Assembly (NCBI GenBank): GCA_005888925.1
Contig: VBCP01000316.1
Coordinates: 1-11,624 of the forward strand
Reading direction: 5' to 3'
Length of the DNA stretch: 11,624 bases
From: Betaproteobacteria bacterium
Lineage (GTDB): Bacteria; Pseudomonadota; Gammaproteobacteria; Burkholderiales; SG8-39
Of this stretch, positions 1 through 7,136 are shown one piece after another (the stretch's first letter is position 1; each line of letters opens with the position of its first letter). The position numbers and the translations under genes were made by a program. A model generated the notes under the pieces. It was given only the letters and a program-made list of their open reading frames with translations, was not told where the DNA came from and ran no database searches.

Positions 1-699
1 TACGGTGCCGCCGCGCCGTGGTCCGGCTCTGAGTTTTGCCTGGCGCAGGAAGCCGCGGCGGTGCGCAGCCTACTCGGAACGCTCGGTGAGCCGGCGCACC
101 TGGTCGGACATTCCTACGGCGGAGCGGTGGCGCTGCATATCGCGCGCACGCGTCCCGAGCTGCTGCGAAGCCTCACGCTCGTCGAGCCGTCGGCGTTCCA
201 TCTTCTGCGCAACGGCGATGCGACCGACACGGCGGCGCTGCGCGAGATCACGGCCGTTGCCGGCGATGCGCGCGCGGCGCTCGCCCTCGGCGATTACAGC
301 GGCGGGTTCGGCCGCTTCGTCGATTACTGGAGCGGTCCGGGCAGCTGGGCCGTGATGCCGCGCGAGAAGCGCACGGTGTTCGCGGCGCAGCTCGCCAAGG
401 TGGTGCTCGATTTCCACGCCCTCTTCAGCGAGCCCGCCGAGCTCGAGGACGTCTGCGATATCGACCTGCCGACGCTCCTCGTGCAGGGCGGATGCACCCG
501 GCTGCCGTCGCGCTGCGTCTGCGCACGCCTGCGCGTCGCGCTGCCCGACGCCAGCTTCCGGGTGGTGCAGGGCGCCGGCCACATGCTGCCGGTCACGCAC
601 CGCGACCAGGTTAACGCGCTCATCGCGGCGCACATCGACGCCAACGCTTTTCACGCGCGGCGCACCGCGTCGCGTGAACCCGCGGCACTTGTTCAATGA
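1..699 (+). CDS. alpha/beta hydrolase fold protein, 5' end outside the window
   Basis: Reading frame 1 is open from the first base, so the gene starts upstream of the window; the ATG at 61 is internal, because the codons before it already look like the family (ending just before VRSLLGTLGE). The nucleophile elbow GHSYGG (bases 106-123) gives the Ser, and GAGHMLP near the C terminus gives the His. The catalytic acid is less clear: the strand-7 region PTLLVQGGCTRLPS has no Asp in the usual place, while a Glu follows strand 6 (LTLVEPSAF, codon at 184-186), the alternative acid site known in some haloalkane dehalogenases. The substrate is unknown. Stop TGA is at 697-699, 11 bases before the start of the diiron gene, so the two are probably co-transcribed. 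The fold call is firm; a specific activity is not. Confidence 0.85.
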   Translation, partial: YGAAAPWSGSEFCLAQEAAAVRSLLGTLGEPAHLVGHSYGGAVALHIARTRPELLRSLTLVEPSAFHLLRNGDATDTAALREITAVAGDARAALALGDYSGGFGRFVDYWSGPGSWAVMPREKRTVFAAQLAKVVLDFHALFSEPAELEDVCDIDLPTLLVQGGCTRLPSRCVCARLRVALPDASFRVVQGAGHMLPVTHRDQVNALIAAHIDANAFHARRTASREPAALVQ

Positions 700-700
700 C

Positions 701-706
701 GGAGGG
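701..706 (+). promoter_or_regulatory. ribosome binding site that sets the diiron gene start
   Basis: GGAGGG lies four bases before the ATG at 711. It comes after another in-frame ATG at 696, so it supports 711 as the true start. A further in-frame ATG at 720 is too far from this site to be preferred. Confidence 0.7.
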
Positions 707-710
707 AATC

Positions 711-1646
711 ATGCAAGCCATGCAGACCGCAGCAACAGCCGAGCGCTACGCCAAGTGCGTGGAAGTCTCGAAGCGTATCCGCTGGGACATCGAGCGCGAT
801 GTCATCCGCGGCCGCAAGTTCGACGTGTCGAAGAAATACCTGCCCGACGGCCTGTCGATGGCGCCGAGCCTCGAGTTCCTCGGCAAAGACGAAAAGCGCC
901 TGTTTTCCCAGATCCAGGGGCGCTCCTACGCCAACATCTTCGGCCTGGTCGAGCGCTACATCCCGCCGATGGTCCTCGAAGTGAGCAAGGACCACTGGCT
1001 TGGCGACCAGACGGCCTTCGAGGCGCTGGTGCGCTTCACCGACGAGGAGCTCAAGCACCAGGAGCTCTTCCGGCGCATCGAGGCGATGATCGCGCCGGCC
1101 ATGCCGGCGGGCTATACCTTCCTGCCGGAACCGAACGCGGTGGCGAGCGCAGTGCTATCCAAGTGCACCTGGGCGGTACTCGCGCTCACCTGCGACATCG
1201 AGCTCTTCACGCAGGCGCACTACCGCCAGAGCATCGAGCCCGACCGCGAGCTCTCTGACCTGTGGAAGGACGTGTTTCTGTTCCACTGGAAAGAGGAGTC
1301 GCAGCACGCGATCCTGGATGAGCTCGAGTGGCAGCGCGAGAATGCGAAGCTCAGTCCCGAGCAGCGCGACCACGCGGTCAGCGACCTGATCGATCTGGTC
1401 GCGGCGGTCGACGGCATCCTGCAGGTGCAGGCGAAGGCCGATACCGACTACTTCCTGCGCGTCTGCGGCCGCACGTTCGGCGGTGCGGAGGTGAAGCGGA
1501 TCGGCGAGACCATGCTCAAGGCCTACCGCTGGCAATACATCGGCTCGGGCGTGCAGGACGAGCGCTTCCAGAAGATCCTCGGCGGCATGATCACCGAGGC
1601 GCAGATGCAGCGCATCGGCGCGGCGCTCACGCCGCTGATGCAATAA
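711..1646 (+). CDS. ferritin-like diiron protein, AurF-type oxygenase candidate
   Basis: This is a 311-residue, mostly helical protein with the residues expected of a carboxylate-bridged diiron site: E81 (LVERY), E113 and H116 (DEELKHQ), E164 (CDIEL), H192, E196 and H199 (HWKEESQH). Seven ligands in this order and spacing (32, 3, 48, 28, 4, 3) closely follow what I recall for p-aminobenzoate N-oxygenase AurF (E101, E136, H139, E196, H223, E227, H230), including the extra His four residues before the last ExxH. By analogy it would use O2 at a diiron centre to oxidise an amine or another small substrate, in the cytoplasm; no signal peptide is seen. It follows an alpha/beta hydrolase gene by 11 bases. 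Start 711 is chosen from GGAGGG at 701. Alternatives are a non-oxygenase ferritin-like protein or a member of a neighbouring diiron family. The fold is well supported; the reaction is inferred. Confidence 0.8.
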   Translation: MQAMQTAATAERYAKCVEVSKRIRWDIERDVIRGRKFDVSKKYLPDGLSMAPSLEFLGKDEKRLFSQIQGRSYANIFGLVERYIPPMVLEVSKDHWLGDQTAFEALVRFTDEELKHQELFRRIEAMIAPAMPAGYTFLPEPNAVASAVLSKCTWAVLALTCDIELFTQAHYRQSIEPDRELSDLWKDVFLFHWKEESQHAILDELEWQRENAKLSPEQRDHAVSDLIDLVAAVDGILQVQAKADTDYFLRVCGRTFGGAEVKRIGETMLKAYRWQYIGSGVQDERFQKILGGMITEAQMQRIGAALTPLMQ

Positions 1647-1653
1647 AAGCGCC

Positions 1654-1689
1654 AAACGGAAATCGGGGCCTGGCCCCGATTTCCCGTTT
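1654..1689. terminator. long inverted repeat after the diiron gene, likely bidirectional terminator or REP-like palindrome
   Basis: The left arm 1654-1670 and right arm 1672-1689 are complementary except for one bulged base, with a single T at the centre (core ATCGGGGCCTGGCCCCGAT). The outer ends are A-rich on the left and T-rich on the right (AAACGGAAAT / ATTTCCCGTTT), as in a bidirectional terminator, but no uninterrupted run of T follows. It starts seven bases after the stop of the diiron gene and ends 16 bases before the small DUF1127-like gene. A dispersed palindromic repeat is an equally good reading. Confidence 0.55.
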
Positions 1690-1705
1690 CGTGTGGGACA
1701 CGACG

Positions 1706-1894
1706 ATGAGAAGTATGCGTGCCTTGTGCAGGCGGCTGCTGGCCTTGCTGCGCAGTCCCGCGCTCGGGTACTCGATCGGCGAGCTCGATGCGCGCACCGT
1801 GCAGGACATCGGCCTCGAGGTATGGCGCGGGCCTCTCGGCGCGCGCGCCGAAATGGGCCGGACCGGGCAGGAGCGGCTGAACTCCCTGGTCTAG
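1706..1894 (+). CDS. small DUF1127-like protein (62 residues)
   Basis: This short basic protein has an Arg/Leu-rich N-terminal helix (RRLLALLRS) and the segment GELDARTVQDIGLE, which resembles the core of DUF1127 proteins (LDDRTLxDIGL). DUF1127 proteins are small, and some act in phosphate, carbon or RNA regulation in proteobacteria; no role can be assigned here. No clear ribosome binding site precedes the ATG at 1706; a GTG at 1691 in the same frame is an alternative start. Its TAG stop is shared with the convergent htpX stop inside the palindrome CTAG (1891-1894). The family call is tentative, and the gene itself might be spurious. Confidence 0.5.
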   Translation: MRSMRALCRRLLALLRSPALGYSIGELDARTVQDIGLEVWRGPLGARAEMGRTGQERLNSLV

Positions 1895-2720
1895 GCAGGC
1901 GCCTGCAGCGCGGCGATGCGCACCTGGATCGGCGGATGCGTGGCGAAGATCTGGGCGAGGCCCGATTCGCTCGAGATGCCGAAGGCTTTCACCGTGTCGG
2001 GCAGGCCGCCGGTCTGCAGGCCGCCCAGCCGCGTGAGCGCCGCGATCATCGGCTGCGGGCTGCCGAGCAGCTTCGCCGAGCCGCGGTCGGCGCGGAACTC
2101 GCGCTGGCGCGAGAACCACGCGACGATCACCGAGGCGAGGATGCCGAAGACGATCTGGCTGACGATCATCGTGATGTAGAAGCCGGGACCGACGCCGCGC
2201 TCGGTGCGGAATATCGCCTTGTCGACGATGAAGCCGACCACGCGCGAGAGGAAGAAGACGAAGGTATTGAGCACGCCCTGGATCAGCGTGAGCGTGACCA
2301 TGTCGCCGTTCGAGATATGCGTCACCTCGTGGCCGAGCACCGCCTCGACTTCCTCCTTGCTCATCGCTTCGACCAGGCCCGACGACACCGCGACCAGCGC
2401 CGATCGTAGATCGCCACCTCGGGCTTGCCGATCCCCGCGGCGTCGGCGAGCTTGTGCACCGTCTGCACCAGCCAGTACTGCGTGGTGCCTTCGGAGCCGT
2501 CGATCGTCTGCGCGCCGACCGACATCTTGGCGATCCACTTCGACATCAGGAGCGAGATGAACGCCCCGCCAAAGCCGAAGATGGCCGAGAACCACAAGAG
2601 CGAGACGTAGTCGATGCCGCTCGCCGTCAGCCACTGGTCGAAGCCCAGCACGCTGACGACGATGGACAGCACCACCATCACGGCGAGGTTGGTGGCGATC
2701 AAAAGCATGACGCGCTTCAT
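1891..2720 (-). pseudogene. htpX: HtpX-type membrane zinc metalloprotease (M48), broken by an internal deletion and frameshift
   Basis: HtpX is an inner-membrane zinc endopeptidase that degrades damaged membrane proteins. The first part (2720 to about 2403) encodes two membrane segments (residues 4-25 and 39-60) and runs to KPEVAIYD. The second part, in another frame from about 2403 to 1891, resumes at SALVAVSSGL, then has the zinc motif HEVTH (2317-2331), NGDMVTLTLIQG, two more membrane segments and REFRAD with the third zinc-ligand Glu. In intact homologues about 14 residues including the motif NAFATG lie between YD and ALVAVS; they are absent here. The missing stretch must be 3n+1 bases, about 43. 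A good ribosome site (AAAGGAGA, 2731-2738) precedes the ATG. The gene lies 24 bases downstream of the GMC oxidoreductase gene on the same strand. It is either a true pseudogene or an assembly error; the family call is firm. Confidence 0.85.
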
Positions 2721-2730
2721 GGGGCTTGGT

Positions 2731-2738
2731 TCTCCTTT
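2731..2738 (-). promoter_or_regulatory. ribosome binding site of htpX
   Basis: AAAGGAGA on the minus strand lies ten bases before the ATG at 2718-2720. It falls in the 24-base gap after the GMC oxidoreductase stop, so htpX has a translation signal but little room for its own promoter. Confidence 0.6.
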
Positions 2739-2744
2739 GCTGCG

Positions 2745-4361
2745 CTAATTGGGGGCCGATTGTAGGGTTTTCAAGATGGCGCGCACGCCCATCTCGGCGA
2801 TCACGTAGGTCGGCGCATTGGTATTCCCGGAGGTGATGCGCGGGAATATCGACGCATCGATCACGCGCAGGCGCCCGACGCCGTGCACCCGCAGCCCGTC
2901 GTCCACCACCGCCATGGGATCGCGGCCCATCTTGCAGGTTCCCACCGGATGGAAGATGGTGGTGCCGAGCTCGCCGGCGGCCTTGGCGAGCTCGGCATCC
3001 GTATCGTTTGAAACGCCGGGGCGGTATTCCTCGGGCTCGTAACGGGCGAGCGCCTTCGCGGCCATGATGCGGCGGGTGAAGCGCATGGCGTCGACCGCCA
3101 CTTTTCGGTCCTCGTGCGTCGACAGGTAATTCAGGCGGATCTCGGGGTAGGCGGCCGCATCGGCCGACTTGATGCGCACCCAGCCGCGCGAGCTCGGCCG
3201 CAGGTTGCACACGCTCGGCGTGATCGCCGGGAAGCTGTGCAGCGGGTCGCCGAACTTGTCGAGCGAGAGCGGCTGCACGTGCCACTCGATGTTGGGCGTC
3301 GGCTGCGCCGGATCGCTCTTCGCGAACGCGCCCGCCTGCGAGGGCGGCATCGTCAGCGGGCCGGTGCGGAACAGGAAATACTCGGCCGCCATTGCCGCCT
3401 TGCCGAAGAGACTGTTGGCGACGCCATTCAACGTCTTCACGTTCTTCACCTTGTACTGCAGGCGGACCTGCAGGTGATCATGCAGGTTCTCGCCGACACC
3501 GGGAAGAGAATGGACCACCGGGATCTGCAGGCGCTGCAACAGCGCGGCGGGGCCAATGCCCGAGAGCTGCAGCAACTGTGGCGAGCCGATGGCGCCGGCG
3601 GCGAGGATGGTCTCGCGGCGCGCCTCGGCGAATTGCGCCTCGCCCCGATGGAGGAATTCAACGCCCTGGGCGGTGCGGCCGTTCATCCGCAGCTTGCGCA
3701 CGTGAGCATCGATCAGCACGGTGAGGTTCTTCCGGTGCAGCACCGGTCGCAGGAACGCGTTGGTCGCGCTCCAGCGCCGGCCGCGCTTCTGATTCATCTG
3801 GAAGTAGGCGCAGCCGAAGTTGTCGCCGCTGTTGAACACCTTCACCGGCGGGATGCCGCATTCGGCCGCAGCCTCGCGAAACGCGTCGATGATCTCCCAG
3901 CGCACGCGCGGATCCTCGATGCGCACCTCGCCGCCCGCGCCGTAGCCGTCGGTCGCGCCGCGCTCGTAGTCCTCGAGCGACTTGAATATCGGCAGCACGT
4001 CGTCCCACGCCCAGCCGCGGTTGCCGAGCGCGGCCCAGTGGTCCCAGTCCTCCTTCTGGCCGCGCATGTAGATCATGGCGTTGATGGAGGAGCAGCCGCC
4101 GAGCACGCGGCCGCGCGCGTAATGGATCGAACGCCCCGCGAGGTGCTCGTCGGGCTCGGTCTTGTAGCACCAGTCGGTGCGCGGATTGGCGATGGTGTAG
4201 AGATAGCCGACCGGAATCGGGATCCAGAAATAGTTGTCCCGGCCTCCGGCCTCGATGAGAAGAACGCGAGTATTCGCATCGCGCGACAGGCGATTGGCGA
4301 GGAGGCAGCCGGCGCTGCCCGCGCCGACGATGACGTAATCGAAGCTGCCGAGCTGCTGCAC
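2745..4361 (-). CDS. GMC family FAD-dependent oxidoreductase (choline/alcohol dehydrogenase-like)
   Basis: The 538-residue product has the full set of GMC features: the FAD-binding GAGSAG at residues 13-18, GMC signature 1 (GRVLGGCSSINAM, 84-96), GMC signature 2 (GAIGSPQLLQLSGIG, 256-270), and the catalytic pair H471 (HPVGTCKMG) and N515 (SGNTNAP), 44 residues apart as in choline oxidase. Such enzymes oxidise primary alcohols, passing electrons to a quinone or O2; the family includes BetA and AlkJ. The substrate cannot be told from sequence. Length matches the dehydrogenase branch. I chose the GTG at 4359-4361 because the FAD motif begins 12 codons later, a GGGGAAAGAG purine stretch precedes it, and no better start exists upstream. 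It is divergent from the DUF547 gene and followed by the broken htpX. Confidence 0.92.
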   Translation of the reverse strand: MQQLGSFDYVIVGAGSAGCLLANRLSRDANTRVLLIEAGGRDNYFWIPIPVGYLYTIANPRTDWCYKTEPDEHLAGRSIHYARGRVLGGCSSINAMIYMRGQKEDWDHWAALGNRGWAWDDVLPIFKSLEDYERGATDGYGAGGEVRIEDPRVRWEIIDAFREAAAECGIPPVKVFNSGDNFGCAYFQMNQKRGRRWSATNAFLRPVLHRKNLTVLIDAHVRKLRMNGRTAQGVEFLHRGEAQFAEARRETILAAGAIGSPQLLQLSGIGPAALLQRLQIPVVHSLPGVGENLHDHLQVRLQYKVKNVKTLNGVANSLFGKAAMAAEYFLFRTGPLTMPPSQAGAFAKSDPAQPTPNIEWHVQPLSLDKFGDPLHSFPAITPSVCNLRPSSRGWVRIKSADAAAYPEIRLNYLSTHEDRKVAVDAMRFTRRIMAAKALARYEPEEYRPGVSNDTDAELAKAAGELGTTIFHPVGTCKMGRDPMAVVDDGLRVHGVGRLRVIDASIFPRITSGNTNAPTYVIAEMGVRAILKTLQSAPN

Positions 4362-4380
4362 GCTCTTTCCCCGAGCAGGT

Positions 4381-4386
4381 ATTGTA
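4381..4386 (-). promoter_or_regulatory. possible -10 element for the GMC oxidoreductase gene
   Basis: TACAAT on the minus strand sits in the 45-base gap between the divergent GMC and DUF547 genes, about 20 bases before the GTG start. No convincing -35 box is visible at the expected spacing, and the leader would be very short. Confidence 0.25.
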
Positions 4387-4406
4387 GCGACCGGGCAGAC
4401 GCGCGA

Positions 4407-5156
4407 ATGGGCGACGAGCAGGAGCTGCAGGCAGCGCTGGAAGCGGCACGGGCGGCGCATTTCGACACTGGCGGTGCAGTGTGCGATTACGCCGCGCTCG
4501 CGGCGTCGCGTGAACACGAGCGCCTGAGCGGCTGCTTCGCCGCGCTCGAGTCTTGCGACTTGAAACGGGTGCGCATCGCCGCGCAGACGGCTTTCTGGCT
4601 GAACGTCTTCAACGGCGTCGTGCTGCGCGACGCAGGCGAGCTGGCGCGAGCGGGCGGCGTGCGCGAAGTCGAGGGCTTCTTCGTGCGGCCGCGCATCAAG
4701 GTCGGCGGGCTCGCCTACTCGCTCGACGATATCGAGCACGGCCTGCTGCGCGGCAATGCGCCGAAGTTCGGCCATTTCCGCGCGCCGCTGCGCCGCGACG
4801 ATCCGCGTCTCGCGAACACGCCGATTGCCTACGACGAGCGCATGCACTTCGGGATGTATTGCGCCTGCCGCTCGTCGCCGCCGTTGCGCGCCTTCAGTGC
4901 CGGCATGCTGGATGAGCAGCTCGAAAGCGCCACGGTCGGGTACCTGCAACGCTCGGTCCGCGTCGAGCAGGAAGGTGCGCTGGTGATTCTTCCCCGGCAG
5001 TTCTACTGGTATCGCACGGATTTCGGCGGCGAGCAGGAGGCGCTCGCGTTCGCGCTCGCGCGCCTCGATGACGAGACGGTTGAAATGGTCGATCGCCGCC
5101 GCGGCAAGGTCAAAGTCCGCTATGCGGACTTTGACTGGCGGCTGAACGTCAGATGA
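4407..5156 (+). CDS. DUF547 domain-containing protein
   Basis: The 249-residue product carries conserved blocks of DUF547: AFWLNVFNG at 62-70 (family AFWINxYNA), YSLDDIEHGLLR at 104-115, and HFGMYCACRSSPPL at 147-160 (family HFALNCGAxSCPPL), followed by an aromatic FYWYRTDFGG near 199-208. The function of DUF547 is unknown; a Cys/His-based enzyme has been suggested by its conserved residues. Unlike many relatives it has no visible signal peptide, so it appears cytoplasmic. The ATG at 4407 is the only sensible start before the domain; upstream in-frame sequence runs antisense through the GMC gene. Its end overlaps the convergent phosphoesterase gene by eight bases. Confidence 0.85.
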   Translation: MGDEQELQAALEAARAAHFDTGGAVCDYAALAASREHERLSGCFAALESCDLKRVRIAAQTAFWLNVFNGVVLRDAGELARAGGVREVEGFFVRPRIKVGGLAYSLDDIEHGLLRGNAPKFGHFRAPLRRDDPRLANTPIAYDERMHFGMYCACRSSPPLRAFSAGMLDEQLESATVGYLQRSVRVEQEGALVILPRQFYWYRTDFGGEQEALAFALARLDDETVEMVDRRRGKVKVRYADFDWRLNVR

Positions 5157-5916
5157 ACTGCAACCTGCGGCGAAGCGTGTAGATCCAATCGGTGAGCGGC
5201 CCGATGCGATAGCCGGCAACCGTCGCCTTGGCCTCGGTCGATGCCGCGTCGTAACGCACGCTGAAAAACTGCACCGTCCATGCATCGCTGTCGAAGACCG
5301 AGAACTCGGCGAGCTTGCGCTCGCGCTTGCGTTGCGCGTCGACCGAGCCGGCGTTGATGAAATAGATCCGATCGCGCGACAGGTGGTAGAGGCCGTCGTT
5401 CGGCAGCTGGCGCGCCTCGTCGCCCACGGCCTCGTAAAGCCGTTGCTCGTGGCTGTGACCGAAGAAGCAAACGCGCGCGGTCGGGAAATCCTCACGGAGC
5501 AGCGCCGCGTTGCGGCGGATGTGCTGCGGCGTGGTCATGTAGAGCTGCACGTCGCGCACGCCGCCGTGCACCAGCGCAATCGAGTCTTCGATCAGGCGGT
5601 TCGCGGGGAGCGCGGTCAGCCACGCAACCCTCTCGGGCGCGAGGCGCCGGCGCGTGCGCTGCAACGAATAGCGCGCCTTGTTCGAGCAGCGCTCGAAGCC
5701 GAGCCGGCCGGTGCCGATGAGGTCGTGGTTGCCGGCGATCACCTGCGTGCCGCGCGCGCGCAACAGCGCGACGCAAGCGTCAGGGTCGGCGTTGTAGCCG
5801 ACGACGTCGCCCACGCAGAGAAGCCGGCGCACGCCGCGGTCATCGAGCGCCGCCAGCACGGCCTCGAGCGCTTCTACGTTGCCGTGGATGTCGCCTAGGA
5901 CGCCGTAGACAGCCAT
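5149..5916 (-). CDS. calcineurin-like metallophosphoesterase (YfcE/MJ0936-like)
   Basis: The 255-residue protein has all dimetal phosphoesterase motifs in order: GDIHGN (residues 8-13), GDVVGYN (36-42), GNHD (62-65), VHGG (116-119), GHSHE (153-157) and NAGSV (188-192). Metal ligands D9, H11, D37, N63, H117, H154 and H156 are all present, so it should be an active phosphomonoesterase or phosphodiesterase. The substrate is not evident. Its ATG lies inside the end of the ATP-grasp gene (22-base overlap) with no clear ribosome site, which suggests translational coupling as the third gene of the unit. A C-terminal tail of about 60 residues after NAGSV is longer than the minimal YfcE type and may set specificity. 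Confidence 0.92.
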   Translation of the reverse strand: MAVYGVLGDIHGNVEALEAVLAALDDRGVRRLLCVGDVVGYNADPDACVALLRARGTQVIAGNHDLIGTGRLGFERCSNKARYSLQRTRRRLAPERVAWLTALPANRLIEDSIALVHGGVRDVQLYMTTPQHIRRNAALLREDFPTARVCFFGHSHEQRLYEAVGDEARQLPNDGLYHLSRDRIYFINAGSVDAQRKRERKLAEFSVFDSDAWTVQFFSVRYDAASTEAKATVAGYRIGPLTDWIYTLRRRLQFI

Positions 5917-7136
5917 CGCATCACGCGCCGCCGCAGCCGCGAGAGGTGCTTGAGCTCATCCCACAGCACGACGGCGAGCGGCATCGGATCGGTCCAGGCG
6001 AAAAGATCGTAGAGCTTGCGCGAGCTGACGAGCGAGGCGAGCCAGCCCGCGGCGCTCAGCTCGCCGCGCGCGGCAAGGCTGCGGTAGGCGAGATAGTCGA
6101 GCCGCGGAGAGAGCCAGCGGTAGCGCGTGCGCGCCTGCCGCGGCGCCGAGCGCGCGCCGCGGGTCACGTAGTCATAGGCCACCTGCGCGAGATTCACGCC
6201 GCCTTTCGCGCCGAGGTAGTGCCACAGGTTGAAGCGCGCGTTGACTTCGAGCAGATAGAACCGGCCGCTCGCCGCGTGGCGCTTGAAGTCCATCTTGAAC
6301 ACGCCCTTCAAGCCGATGCGCGGCACGAGCGCGCGGCCAAGCGTCGCGAGCTCGTCGTCGCGCGCGAGCTCGAGGTACGAGCTGTCGCCGGTCAAGGCCG
6401 GGTAAGTCCGGATCTTGCGGCCGATGAACCACGCCAGCAGCTTGCCGCGCTCGTCGGCGAAGCCGTGGAAGGACCACAGCGCGCGGTCGTCGCCCGGAAT
6501 GTATTCCTGCACGGCGAGCTCGCCGGCGAGCGACTGCGCGAGCGGGTCCTGCAGTGCCGCGCGGCCGTCGGCAAAGATGCGCGCCTTGCCGGCGCCGCCG
6601 AAGAGCCTGGAGTAGACGGCCGAGCTGTCCCACTCGGTCTTCACTCTCGGCTTGATGAGGACCGGCGCATCGAATTCTCCGAGCTCGCTCCAGTCGAGCC
6701 GCCGCGGCACCGGCAGCTTGCGCCGCTCGGCGAGCGCCTGGAACAGCTGCTTGCTGTGCAGCGCGCGGGCGAGCGCCGGGTCGCTCAGCACGAAGGCGAA
6801 GTAGGGCGACAGGGCGTCGCGGAAATCCTGGATCAGGCCGAGCTGATCGTCGTCGCCATACAGGAGCGGCACTCGCGTGCAGAGCGTGCCGGTGAGGAGC
6901 TCCCCGACGCGCAGCAGCCGCTCGACGACCGCCTCGCGCTGCGCGGGCGGCGGCAGCAGGCAGCGCCCGCTGCAGTAGCGCGAGGCCATCGCCGGCGTGA
7001 AGAGCTCATGGGAAGCGACAATCGCCGGGATGCGCGCCAGGCCGAGCGCGCGCACCAGGTTGATGCCGCCGAGGAGCAGCGCCGGCGGCCGGTGCGGGTC
7101 GAGCCGGCGCAGGTCGACTTTGAGGAACTCGTTCAT
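5895..7136 (-). CDS. ATP-grasp enzyme, carboxylate-amine ligase type (COG3919-like)
   Basis: The 413-residue product shows the ATP-grasp pattern: an N-terminal Rossmann-like part with GGINLVRALG (23-32), the lid lysine in APVLIKPRV (K162), the adenine hinge VQEYIPGDD (E211), and the metal-binding KMDFKR (D283) with LLEVNARFN (E297, N299). It probably activates a carboxylate with ATP as an acyl phosphate and joins it to an amine or thiol. Residues 330-413 are an Arg- and aromatic-rich extension of unknown role that could touch the membrane or a partner. The ATG at 7134-7136 overlaps the TGA of the transferase gene as ATGA, a classic coupling signal that fixes the start. It resembles predicted ATP-dependent carboligases; the true substrates are unknown. 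Confidence 0.88.
   Translation of the reverse strand: MNEFLKVDLRRLDPHRPPALLLGGINLVRALGLARIPAIVASHELFTPAMASRYCSGRCLLPPPAQREAVVERLLRVGELLTGTLCTRVPLLYGDDDQLGLIQDFRDALSPYFAFVLSDPALARALHSKQLFQALAERRKLPVPRRLDWSELGEFDAPVLIKPRVKTEWDSSAVYSRLFGGAGKARIFADGRAALQDPLAQSLAGELAVQEYIPGDDRALWSFHGFADERGKLLAWFIGRKIRTYPALTGDSSYLELARDDELATLGRALVPRIGLKGVFKMDFKRHAASGRFYLLEVNARFNLWHYLGAKGGVNLAQVAYDYVTRGARSAPRQARTRYRWLSPRLDYLAYRSLAARGELSAAGWLASLVSSRKLYDLFAWTDPMPLAVVLWDELKHLSRLRRRVMRWLSTAS

Noticed and set aside
4362..5495. N-terminal extension of the GMC oxidoreductase frame on the minus strand to 5495
   Set aside because: The extension runs antisense through the DUF547 gene and has no GMC-like sequence; the FAD motif begins directly after the GTG at 4361.
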